Assembly: GCA_002862785.1 (NCBI GenBank)
Contig: PKDZ01000005.1
Span: forward strand, 37,875 to 101,874
DNA from: Flavobacteriales bacterium
GTDB taxonomy: Bacteria; Bacteroidota; Bacteroidia; Flavobacteriales_D; Sanyastnellaceae
Direction of reading: 5' to 3'
DNA length: 64,000 nt
In this document: positions 25,526 to 33,808 of the stretch, in pieces
Layout: each line of letters begins with the position of its first letter
Position numbering within the stretch: position 1 is the stretch's first letter
Made by a program: the position numbers and the translations under genes
Notes under the pieces: model-generated
The model's database searches: none
Told to the model about the DNA's origin: nothing
What the model saw: the letters and a program-made list of their open reading frames with translations, nothing else

Positions 25526-27754
25526 TCAATCCAGTGCAATTTCGTCGTGGGCGTCGACAAAGAGGATGTTGCCGATGCCGTGGTGGGCTTCGAACAGTTT
25601 CACGCCTTCCCGGCGGATGTCGGCGTCATTGAACCCGATGAAAGTCAGGTCCGCAAACTTGCTGCGCTCGTCGATCAGCGCCTCCTTCTGGTCACCGGGC
25701 ATTTCCTCGACCATCTCGATGTTTTGCTCGCTGACGGGAATCCGGCCGGCCTGAATTTGATCGCGCAGGGCCTGCTCCTTCTTGGTCCGGTCCCCGTCCC
25801 GATAAATGGAGAAGACCTCGATGTGGGACTCTCGCCAATCCGGGTGCCCCTGGAGCACGTAGGCCATGAGGATCATGAGGCTGGCGTTGGCGCTGTCTTC
25901 TGGAGTGATCCAAATGTGGATGGTCCGCTTCTCACCGAACCCCCGGAAGCTGGACCGCAGCAGGCAGAGGTCGAGCTGCGATCCGCGGAGCAGGTCGTAG
26001 TTGGCCACGAGTTCCTTGGCGCTCTTGGGCTGTTCGTCGATGTACTCGAGCAGGATGGCGTTGTTGCCCTGACCACTGATGCCCGGGAGCTGCACGCACT
26101 GGGCGATGGCCGAGGTGTAGGACGGCGACACGATGGTCGACATGCTCACGCGGCTCTTGACCGCCTTGCCAAGGTCGGCAAGCCCCTGTTTGGCCCGGAT
26201 GGAGCTGCGGAACGTGCGGGCGTCCAGACGGCCCTCAATGAGGTGCACATACGTTCCGAACCCCTGTCGATGGGCCAGCCAGCGCACCATGTCAAAGGCG
26301 CCCGGGCGACGGAACGTGTCTTGGCTCACCCCGAGCACCATGGGACGCCAGTCCTTGCGGTCGAGGTCGGCGCGGTCCCGGCGTTGGAGCGTCAGTTGCA
26401 GGTAGCGGCTCAATTGGAACAACATGCCCCGGAACAGCGCGACCATGCCACTGCCACCCCGACGCGAGAGCCCCACATAGATAATGGCCATGATCACGAT
26501 GCTCCCCACCGCGTAGCTGAAGTTCATGAGGAACATCAGGTAGAAGCAGGTGAACGCCCCGATGAGACTGAGGAACCAATGCGACCGGAACGTGGGCCGA
26601 TAGCTCGGACTCGCGGCGAAGTGCTCAAACAGGCTGACCAGACAAATGGCGCCGTAGGTCACCATGAAGAACATCGAGATGATCTCGGCCACGGCATTGA
26701 TGTCCCCGAGGGAGACAAAGACGAAGCCGATGGCGCAGGTCACAATGGAGGCGATGACCGGCTCGTTGTCGGACTTGCGGCCCCGCTTGAGCCGGAGGCC
26801 AATGGCCTTGGGGAAAATGCGGTCGAGCGCCAGTGCCTGCAGGGTGCGCGGCGCAATGATGACACTGCCGAGGGCACTGGAGACAGCCGCGGCGGCGAGG
26901 CCCATCGGGATGAGGGGAGGCCAGATGGCGATCGCCTCCATGTACAGCTCGTCGGAGGCCAACTGCTCGGGGCTGGCGCTGACCCAGAACTTCAGGGCCA
27001 CGAGGATGTACACGACAATGCCGGCCACCGTGGCCCACAAGGTGCCCCGCGGAATGGCGGTCGCCGGGTCTTTCAAATCCCCGCTCAGCCCGAGGCCAGC
27101 CGCAATGCCCGTGAAGGCCGGGAAGATGAAAGTGAAGACCTCGATGAAGGTGTACCGATCGATGACCCTGCCGTCCGCCGTGGTGAAGCTCGCGTCGATG
27201 GTCCTCAGAATGTCCAACTCTGCTTGCGGCTCACCCGTCCCGAAGAAAAAACTGATCAGGGCCAAGACCAACACGGCCACCACGCCATACAGGGCCTTGA
27301 CCCCCACCTGTGCCCCCTTGGTCAGCATCAGCAGGGTCAACAGCGCCATGAAGCCGTAGTTAATCTGCCAAGGCTGCAACGCGATGCCCTGCGTGGCCTC
27401 GAGCCAAGCGGTCAGGCCCCGCGTCGAGACGGTGAAGGCGATGATGTAGAAGGCCACGCTGATGGCCTGGCTGAGGAAAAGTGCGATGCCGATGGCCCCG
27501 CCGATGGACAGGCCAAACGACCGGCTGATCATGTAGTACGCCCCGCCCCCTTCGACCTTTTGATTGGTCGCGATTTCCGCCACAGCGAGGGCGGTCGGGA
27601 TCGTCACGAGGTGACCGAGCAGGATGATGGCCAGCGTGGACAGCAGGCCCACGTGGGCCACTGCAAAACCGAACCGGAGGAACAGGATGGCCCCCAGAAT
27701 GGTCGAAATCGCCGTCATGAAGACGGCAAACGTCCCCAGTCCCTTGTCCTGCAT
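25526..27754 (-). CDS. Cation-chloride cotransporter-family (SLC12-like) membrane transporter
   Basis: A 742 aa APC-superfamily transporter. It has about twelve transmembrane segments in residues 1-460 with LGTFAVFMTAISTILGAILFLRFGF, GGGAYYMISRSFGLSIGGAIGIALFL, FPAFTGIAAGLGLSGDLKDPATAIPRGT and ALALDRIFPKA, typical of the Na-K-Cl/K-Cl cotransporter family. The last 270 residues are a cytoplasmic regulatory domain (DLCLLRSSFRG, RTIHIWITPEDSANASLMILMAY). The substrate ions in this organism are unknown. A TACATTCG box ends four bases before the ATG. Confidence 0.9.
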   Translation of the reverse strand: MQDKGLGTFAVFMTAISTILGAILFLRFGFAVAHVGLLSTLAIILLGHLVTIPTALAVAEIATNQKVEGGGAYYMISRSFGLSIGGAIGIALFLSQAISVAFYIIAFTVSTRGLTAWLEATQGIALQPWQINYGFMALLTLLMLTKGAQVGVKALYGVVAVLVLALISFFFGTGEPQAELDILRTIDASFTTADGRVIDRYTFIEVFTFIFPAFTGIAAGLGLSGDLKDPATAIPRGTLWATVAGIVVYILVALKFWVSASPEQLASDELYMEAIAIWPPLIPMGLAAAAVSSALGSVIIAPRTLQALALDRIFPKAIGLRLKRGRKSDNEPVIASIVTCAIGFVFVSLGDINAVAEIISMFFMVTYGAICLVSLFEHFAASPSYRPTFRSHWFLSLIGAFTCFYLMFLMNFSYAVGSIVIMAIIYVGLSRRGGSGMVALFRGMLFQLSRYLQLTLQRRDRADLDRKDWRPMVLGVSQDTFRRPGAFDMVRWLAHRQGFGTYVHLIEGRLDARTFRSSIRAKQGLADLGKAVKSRVSMSTIVSPSYTSAIAQCVQLPGISGQGNNAILLEYIDEQPKSAKELVANYDLLRGSQLDLCLLRSSFRGFGEKRTIHIWITPEDSANASLMILMAYVLQGHPDWRESHIEVFSIYRDGDRTKKEQALRDQIQAGRIPVSEQNIEMVEEMPGDQKEALIDERSKFADLTFIGFNDADIRREGVKLFEAHHGIGNILFVDAHDEIALD

Positions 27755-28022
27755 TCCTCGAATGTAGGCCCTTCCCCCGCTTTGCCGCCGCCCCCCGGGA
27801 ATGCGCTATCGACACGGTTGTCCACGAAGCCCAAGGCAACCTATTCGCTCACTCACAAACCGAGAGCATGCACGAGCCAATCGAATGTCTCAAGCATGCA
27901 ATCAAACTCCATCATTGGGTATGGATTCAGCGATGCGAACCCTATTGAGGAAACTTGACGAAATGCATCAAGCGCCCTTGCACTGGAAATAGCCAAGAAA
28001 AAACTGATTGAATCCGAAGAAA
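27755..28022. other. 268-bp gap, AT-richer than its neighbours
   Basis: Holds the -7-like box of the cotransporter at 27759-27766 and the terminator of the TPR protein at its other end. The middle (about 27830-28000) is visibly more AT-rich than surrounding genes, with GCATGC repeated at 27868-27873 and 27895-27900. Only short frames are open and none looks like a gene. Confidence 0.5.
27759..27766 (-). promoter_or_regulatory. -7-like box TACATTCG, 4 nt before start
   Basis: Minus-strand TACATTCG followed by AGGA and the cotransporter ATG at 27754. Confidence 0.42.
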
Positions 28023-28027
28023 TCAGT
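27995..28027 (-). terminator. Rho-independent terminator after the TPR protein gene
   Basis: On the minus strand ACTGATT (28027-28021) pairs with AATCAGT (28009-28003) and is followed by a T-run. The stem includes the stop codon of the 28023-30524 gene. Confidence 0.65.
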
Positions 28028-30524
28028 CGGAGATCTCGAAGGTCTCGAGGATCCAGATGTCCTTGGTGATGGACTGGTTGTTCTTGAAGTAGTAGACGCC
28101 GTGCTTGGCGACGGTCTTGCGGTAGACGTTGACCTCGTTGCCGACACGAACGGTTCGCTCGATAATCAGGGCGTTGCCCTCCTCGTAGCTGCGCTCCTCG
28201 ACCCCCTTCCGGACGCCCTCTTTGGCTTTGACCTCTTTGTAGTCATCGGCTTCGAGGGGCTCTCCGCTGTAGAGCTCATTGACCTTGCGCCGGGCGGTGG
28301 CGGACCGGAGCTGGGCTTCGCCGGCCGCAGCGCGCTTGGCTTGGTCGTCGGTCCTCTGGGTGTCCTTGATTTCAATCCAGTTGTCGATGCGTCGTGCCTC
28401 CTCGCCCTCGCCCACCCGGTCGTGGTTGCGGACCCGGCGCTGAATGTCCTCGTAGTTCATCATCCGGGCATCCACGGAGGCCTGGCGAACGTCGCGGTTG
28501 AAGTCCTCGTAGGCGCGAAGCAGGCGGTCGAGGCTGTCGACGAACGTGTCGTACCGTTTGGTCCGGTCGAGCAGCATTTCCCGGTTGTGCTCGGTCTTGC
28601 GGCCGATGGTGATGAACCGGTCACGCCGGAGGGCATTGGCCCGGGTGACCTGATCGATTTCAATCTCCTGCTGGGCTTCAACGCGAAGCACCAGGTCGGC
28701 CATTCGGTCGTTGCGGACCAAAGCGTCATCGTACTCATCCTCGGCCTGGCGGGCCGTTCGCTCTTGGATGTCCATCCATTGAGAGCCTCGACGGGCATGG
28801 CTGTTGCCGGTCCACAAGGCGTTCTGTTCCTGATTCCGCTCGGCCATGAGTTCGACGGACTGGGCCCTCGCTCGGATTTCCGCGTCCAATGCGTTGCGGT
28901 AGTAGGCTTCTGCGTCGTCTTCGGAAGCACGCTGAAGCGCCAGGATGTAGTTTCTGCTACGGTCCCGGCTCGCCTCCGTGGCGGCCCGGGCCTCATCGCG
29001 TCGGCGGGCACCTTCGGCCTCGGCGGCCTCCCGCTCCTCGGCGAGCATAGCCGCCTGTTCATCTGCCAGAAGGGCCGCCTCTTCTGCGGCCCGTGCGGCA
29101 TCGGCGGCATCGGCTTCGAGCAAGGCGTCCGTGTCCACCTCGAGCTCGCCCTCGATTTCCCCTTCCTCCATGAGGGAGGCGAGACGGCGGAGGCGGTTGC
29201 GAGGGTAGCGCTCGGTGGGCTTCATCTCCTGGGCAGCCTCATAGGCGGCCTTAGCCGTTGTCCAGTCTTCGGCATCAAAGGCAGAATCGCCCTCCCGGAT
29301 CTTGTCCTCGTATGCGCGGTCCAGCTCGGAATCACCCCGGTCTCGATCCCGAGCGCTGTCTTCTTCGTCGGGCTGGGTGAGGTCGACAATGCGGGCGTCG
29401 GCTTCGGCGGCTCGGTCGACAGGGTAATCCTCCTGCGGCATGAGGTTGGCCGCATCGAGGTAGAAGCCCTTGGCCTCGGCGTAGTTCTGCTTGTCGAAAC
29501 TCTTGTCCGCCCGCGTGATGAGCCGGTCGTATTCCTTCTGGCGCGCTTCAGCTTCTCGCTCGGCGGCCAGTTCTGCGGCCCGCGAAGCCCGATCATCGGG
29601 TGCTGACGTCGACTCTTCCTCCTCCTCCTCAACGGCGACGTCTTCCTCGGGCTCGGCCGAGGGGATTTCGGCCAGCAACTCTCGGGGCTCGGACTCGTCC
29701 GGCTTGATCTCAATGGCTCCCTCCAAGGCCGTGCGGGCCGCCTCCCACGACTTGCGCTTCAGCTGAATCTTGCCTTCGCGGAGCAACCGCTCATATTCGG
29801 CATTCGCCGCAGCCGCTTCCTCGGCCTCCGCCTGCATTTCCGAGGCCTCTTCCAACATCGCTTCCGCCCGGGCATCGCCTGGAACCTCTTCCAATGCGCG
29901 CTCGAGCCAATTGACACTCTGCTCGTACCGGCCACGGCCGAATTCGACTTCGGCCTTCCGCATGTGCTCCTCGTAGGCCCGGTTGGTCCCGCCTCCGCCC
30001 GAGTCCGCCGAACCGGCCGAATCTTCGGCATCCTCCAGCTCCGACTCGATGAGGTTCTGCATCCGACGGGTGTAGTTCATGTCCCAGTCCAACTTCTCCT
30101 TGGACTCATTGAAGGCCACTTTGCCGATGGGCTCTTCGAGCAAGGACGCGTCAAAACCGTTTGGCACCTCGAACAGGCTCATGTCCACATTGAGGAAAAA
30201 GGGACGCTCGCGGAAGGCTTCAGGGATGGTGGACGTGTTGACCTCCACATTGCGCACACTCAGGTCCTCGTAGGTGAACACCAGCATATAGTCGGCGCCG
30301 TGGTCGAGGCTGACTGTGTAACGGCCATTGGACAGGGTACGGACCGCATCATACGACTGGCCGTTCTGCAACACGGACACCTCGACACCAGACAACTTCT
30401 GGTTGGAGTCCTTGTCGCGGACAGTGCCGTCCACCTCGATGCTTCCTTGCGAGAAGGCCGTGAGGGCGAAAACGCTGAGGCACAGCGCGCTCAGCATCCT
30501 TCCCATCCGAAGTGTCGGTTTCAT
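28023..30524 (-). CDS. Secreted acidic TPR/coiled-coil protein with carboxypeptidase-regulatory-like domain
   Basis: An 833 aa protein. A signal peptide ends at FSQ (about residue 26); residues 30-110 look like a carboxypeptidase-regulatory beta-sandwich (EVDGTVRDKDSNQKLSGVEV; NGRYTVSLDHGADYMLVF). At least four TPR-like units follow (FGRGRYEQSVNWLERALEEV; KSWEAARTALEGAIEI; QNYAEAKGFYLDAANL; DWTTAKAAYEAAQEM), two ending in the YPxxRxxRL turn seen in Bacteroidota envelope proteins. Very acidic and Ala/Glu-rich coiled coils lie between. The C-terminus (HGVYYFKNNQSITKDIWILET) recurs in large Bacteroidota envelope proteins. Function unknown; likely envelope scaffold or periplasmic. ATG 30524 is preferred; 30533 is possible. 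Confidence 0.75.
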   Translation of the reverse strand: MKPTLRMGRMLSALCLSVFALTAFSQGSIEVDGTVRDKDSNQKLSGVEVSVLQNGQSYDAVRTLSNGRYTVSLDHGADYMLVFTYEDLSVRNVEVNTSTIPEAFRERPFFLNVDMSLFEVPNGFDASLLEEPIGKVAFNESKEKLDWDMNYTRRMQNLIESELEDAEDSAGSADSGGGGTNRAYEEHMRKAEVEFGRGRYEQSVNWLERALEEVPGDARAEAMLEEASEMQAEAEEAAAANAEYERLLREGKIQLKRKSWEAARTALEGAIEIKPDESEPRELLAEIPSAEPEEDVAVEEEEEESTSAPDDRASRAAELAAEREAEARQKEYDRLITRADKSFDKQNYAEAKGFYLDAANLMPQEDYPVDRAAEADARIVDLTQPDEEDSARDRDRGDSELDRAYEDKIREGDSAFDAEDWTTAKAAYEAAQEMKPTERYPRNRLRRLASLMEEGEIEGELEVDTDALLEADAADAARAAEEAALLADEQAAMLAEEREAAEAEGARRRDEARAATEASRDRSRNYILALQRASEDDAEAYYRNALDAEIRARAQSVELMAERNQEQNALWTGNSHARRGSQWMDIQERTARQAEDEYDDALVRNDRMADLVLRVEAQQEIEIDQVTRANALRRDRFITIGRKTEHNREMLLDRTKRYDTFVDSLDRLLRAYEDFNRDVRQASVDARMMNYEDIQRRVRNHDRVGEGEEARRIDNWIEIKDTQRTDDQAKRAAAGEAQLRSATARRKVNELYSGEPLEADDYKEVKAKEGVRKGVEERSYEEGNALIIERTVRVGNEVNVYRKTVAKHGVYYFKNNQSITKDIWILETFEISD

Positions 30525-30614
30525 CCCGTTCATCCTTGCTTGTGCCCACATGGCAACATCCTCGAAATAAGGCATTTCCGTCGAACCTTCGACGCGCTTC
30601 ACCTTTACCTTACG

Positions 30615-30622
30615 CAAAAGTA
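30615..30622 (-). promoter_or_regulatory. -7-like box TACTTTTG for the TPR protein
   Basis: A perfect TAnnTTTG on the minus strand, about 90 bases before the TPR-protein ATG. It overlaps the first base of the divergent oxidoreductase start codon, so the two transcription units abut. Confidence 0.45.
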
Positions 30623-31785
30623 TGCCCACAGGATACTGGGAAACCGAACATTTGCTCCGACCGGCTGACATTACGGTCGTCGGCGCTGGGATCGTGGGCA
30701 TGTCCACCGCGCTGCATGTGAAGCGCGCTCGGCCCGATGACAGGGTCCGCCTGTTGGAGCGCTCTCCGCTCTCCTCCGGTGGCACCACGCGCAATGCAGG
30801 CTTCGCCTGTTTTGGAAGTGCCGGGGAATGGTTGGACGACCTGGACACGGTCGGGCCACATGCCTTGCAAGAATTGATCGGCATGCGGGCGAACGGTCTG
30901 GCCGAACTGATTGGACTGCTCGGCGCCGAGGCACTGGGCCTCCGCTGGACCGGAGGCTGGGAATTGCTGAGCTCGTCCGAAGCAGACACCCGGCTTATGG
31001 ATCGCATCCACGCGGACTGGAAGACCCTCCAAGACCTTGCCGGTGACCCGTTGCACGCCGCATTGGGTGACCTCCACCCTGCTGCCAAGGCCGGACCCGC
31101 ACTGCAGTGGGACCGCGATCGGGCGGAGGCCCTGGGTGCCGCCCATGCCATTCACCTTCCCTGGGAGGGGATGATTCACACAGGGAAGATGGTCGCGGCC
31201 TTCCACCGTGCACTGGATCAAGCGGGCGTCCAGCGGCTGCATGGCGTCGACGTGAAGGGGGTGTCCCCTTCCCCGAATGGGTGGGCGTTGGACACGAATG
31301 TGGGCCGGCTCGACAGCCACCGGATTGGCCTCTGCACCAACGGACTCGCAGCCAAGCTGGTCAGCGGCCTTGAAGTCAGACCGGTACCCAACCGAGTGAT
31401 GGTGCTCCGCGTGGCGCCCGGCACTTTGCCCGAGGGCACCTACCACATTGACCGTGGCTACCTCTACATGCGGACGCTGGACCACCAGCATGTTCTCTTT
31501 GGTGGCGGACGCCATTGGGGGGTCGAACTCCCTCTTCCCCCGGCACGGGATGAAGCCGCTGAGGCGCAATGGGACGACCGATTGCTCGCCGCTTCGGGAC
31601 ACTGGGTGCCATCGGAAGAGGTGACGCATCGATGGACGGGCTGGCTCGGTGTGGGACCGGACCGCCGCCCCCTCATCGGGGAGAGTCAGCCTGGACTGCA
31701 CCATGCCGTGCGCATGGGAGGCATGGGGGTGGCCATCGGCGCCCGTGTCGGCCGCGATCTGGCCTCGACCCTGCTGGAAGCGTAA
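30622..31785 (+). CDS. FAD-dependent oxidoreductase of the D-amino-acid oxidase/GlpO-like family
   Basis: A 387 aa flavoprotein. The dinucleotide-binding motif is TVVGAGIVGMSTALHV near residues 18-33, with the RSPLSSGGTTRNAGFACFGSAGEW flavin-contact stretch after it and HRWTGWLGVGPDRRPLIGES plus GMGGMGVAIGARVGRDLA at the C-terminus. The fold oxidises amines or amino acids (glycine/sarcosine/proline or gamma-glutamylputrescine types). The substrate is not clear from sequence. It has no signal peptide, is divergent from the TPR gene, and is followed 21 bases later by the barrel/SPOR gene. Confidence 0.85.
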   Translation: MPTGYWETEHLLRPADITVVGAGIVGMSTALHVKRARPDDRVRLLERSPLSSGGTTRNAGFACFGSAGEWLDDLDTVGPHALQELIGMRANGLAELIGLLGAEALGLRWTGGWELLSSSEADTRLMDRIHADWKTLQDLAGDPLHAALGDLHPAAKAGPALQWDRDRAEALGAAHAIHLPWEGMIHTGKMVAAFHRALDQAGVQRLHGVDVKGVSPSPNGWALDTNVGRLDSHRIGLCTNGLAAKLVSGLEVRPVPNRVMVLRVAPGTLPEGTYHIDRGYLYMRTLDHQHVLFGGGRHWGVELPLPPARDEAAEAQWDDRLLAASGHWVPSEEVTHRWTGWLGVGPDRRPLIGESQPGLHHAVRMGGMGVAIGARVGRDLASTLLEA

Positions 31786-31806
31786 CCTGAACCGCCTTCC
31801 CCCCGT

Positions 31807-33798
31807 ATGGAGCGTGAACACCACATCATGTTCTCCATGTTCTCCACCCTCCCCACGGACTGCCAGCGCACCCTGCGTGCCACTCTGGCCTTGCTGCTCG
31901 CCAGCGCCTCTTTCCTCGGCAATCGCGCCTTCGGGCAGGCCGCCACGACCGGACAATCGGCCGCAATTCATGCGGGCTGGCAAGCCGGACCGACGACACT
32001 CCACTCGGAGCGGACCACGGCCTACGGTGCCCATCACCTCGGCAACACCGGCTTCGGACAGGCCGTGACCGTGCAGGCCCGTTGGAATGGACCGTGGGAA
32101 ATTGAATTCCAAGGAGCCCGGAGTCAAATCATCACCGACGACGGCTACATCAACGGACTGCAGACTGAGGTCCAGTCCGCCGCTGTGATGTTCAACTATT
32201 CGCTCGCCGCGAATGAAACCCAGAAGGCCACCACCCGGAACGCGCGCATCACGCGGGGATTCCAGCCCTTCATCGGCTTGGGCATTGCCCATGTGGACCA
32301 CCTCATGAAGCAGGATCTCGAGGACGCCCTCGGCCGCACGTACCACCTGTGGTCCGATGGCACCCTGCGGGACATCGATCAGGCGGGCGACCACGATGGC
32401 AACGCCACCATCCTCCGCCGGGATTACACCTATGAGAGTGACCTCGCCGAGATCGAGGGCACGCAGGGAACGGGACGCAGTCTCGCCATTCCCGCGCAGA
32501 TCGGGGTCCGCATGGACATCAGCCCGCGCGTCCGCATGCGGATGGGCGTGGCCGGATGGCTGGGTCTCTCCGACGCGATTGACCATCAGGAATCCGGACA
32601 GATTCTGTCCGGAGACGCGTTGGCCAGCGGATTCTTCGGGCTGGGCATCCGGTTGGGCAAGCTGGGCAAGAAGGTGGCGCCGCCGCCGGTGGTTCCGGGA
32701 TTGACCTCAGTCGATGCCGCCCTGCTCGCCGAAATGGACACGGACGAAGACGGCGTGGACAACCTGCGGGACCGCTGCCCCGGCAGCCCGGCGGGTGTCG
32801 AGGTCAATGCCGACGGATGCCCTGTCGATTCCGACGGAGACGGCTATGCCGATTACCGCGATGATGAACCCCATTCCCGTCACACCCGGGTCGACGGTCG
32901 CGGTGTGGTGATTGATCCTCTGAAGTCCCTGACGGCCGACTGGGACACCGTTCGCGGTCAAGTGGCTTCCGACCTCACGGATTGGAGCGGCTACACGCTG
33001 CGCGTTCCGAAGCCGGAGGAAGGATGGACCAATGCGGAACAGCAGACCCTGCTCGCCTTCACCCACTTGAAAGAGACGTCTGAGGCCATCGAGGTCCAGG
33101 TCGGAGACGACCCGTCTGAAGTGGACGAAGCCGCCTTGGCGCTCACCGAGCAGGGCTTGGAACCGGAAATCATCGAGCCCGTCGAACCCGTTTTGACGGA
33201 AAATGAAGACGCTGTGGTTGTTGCCGCAGTTGCCGCCAGCACCACCGAGCACTACCGGGTCCAACTCGGCGCGTTCCGGGCTCCGGCCGAAGAAGAACTC
33301 GACATGCTGTTTGCGGGCATCGATGTGGTGCGGTTCCGAGGAGAGGACGGCCTGACCCGTGTGGTCAGCCGGGCCTTCACAAACCGCGCGGAAGCCGACC
33401 AGCACAAGGCCGACATGGAAGCCCGCGGGTTCATCGGAGCTTTCCTGACGACCTATGCCGATGGTGCTCCCTCTCTGCAGAATGCCACGGAAACCAACAA
33501 CGAAGTGGACACCCCGCAGTTCGATGCCGACAAGGTGAACTTCCGCATTCAGCTGGGCGCGTTGAAGGACCAGGTCTCCACCGAAGCCCTCAATGCCTTC
33601 CTCGCCGTGGGTGAGGTCGAGCACCGCGCCGCACCGGGATGGCACCGCTACTTCCAGGGACAGTACGGATCCGTTGAGGAGGCTCGGATCGCCCTGCCGC
33701 AGATGCAGGCCGCCGGATTCCCGGATGCCTTTGTGGTCGGCGAAGTGGCCGGGCGCATCGTGCCGGTGGCCGAGGCCCTGATCCTACTCGAAGACTGA
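31807..33798 (+). CDS. Outer-membrane barrel protein with TSP3 and two SPOR domains
   Basis: A 663 aa envelope protein with signal peptide (cleavage near FGQA, residue 44 from ATG 31807; ATG 31828 is an alternative start). The first 270 residues alternate strands typical of a small beta-barrel (FIGLGIAHVDHL; IPAQIGVRMDISPRVRMRMG). Calcium-binding thrombospondin type 3 repeats follow (DTDEDGVDNLRDRCPGSPAG; DSDGDGYADYRDDEP). Two SPOR-like domains end the protein: YRVQLGAFRAPAEEELD and FRIQLGALKDQ, each closed by an exposed hydrophobic strand. SPOR domains bind denuded peptidoglycan, so the protein may tether the outer membrane to the wall like OmpA, without an OmpA domain. Confidence 0.8.
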   Translation: MEREHHIMFSMFSTLPTDCQRTLRATLALLLASASFLGNRAFGQAATTGQSAAIHAGWQAGPTTLHSERTTAYGAHHLGNTGFGQAVTVQARWNGPWEIEFQGARSQIITDDGYINGLQTEVQSAAVMFNYSLAANETQKATTRNARITRGFQPFIGLGIAHVDHLMKQDLEDALGRTYHLWSDGTLRDIDQAGDHDGNATILRRDYTYESDLAEIEGTQGTGRSLAIPAQIGVRMDISPRVRMRMGVAGWLGLSDAIDHQESGQILSGDALASGFFGLGIRLGKLGKKVAPPPVVPGLTSVDAALLAEMDTDEDGVDNLRDRCPGSPAGVEVNADGCPVDSDGDGYADYRDDEPHSRHTRVDGRGVVIDPLKSLTADWDTVRGQVASDLTDWSGYTLRVPKPEEGWTNAEQQTLLAFTHLKETSEAIEVQVGDDPSEVDEAALALTEQGLEPEIIEPVEPVLTENEDAVVVAAVAASTTEHYRVQLGAFRAPAEEELDMLFAGIDVVRFRGEDGLTRVVSRAFTNRAEADQHKADMEARGFIGAFLTTYADGAPSLQNATETNNEVDTPQFDADKVNFRIQLGALKDQVSTEALNAFLAVGEVEHRAAPGWHRYFQGQYGSVEEARIALPQMQAAGFPDAFVVGEVAGRIVPVAEALILLED

Positions 33799-33808
33799 TT
33801 TAAGGCCC

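Noticed and set aside
25547-27958. An 803-codon plus-strand open frame
   Set aside because: It is antisense to the cotransporter and has no hydrophobic segments or recognised motif; again a GC-rich mirror frame.
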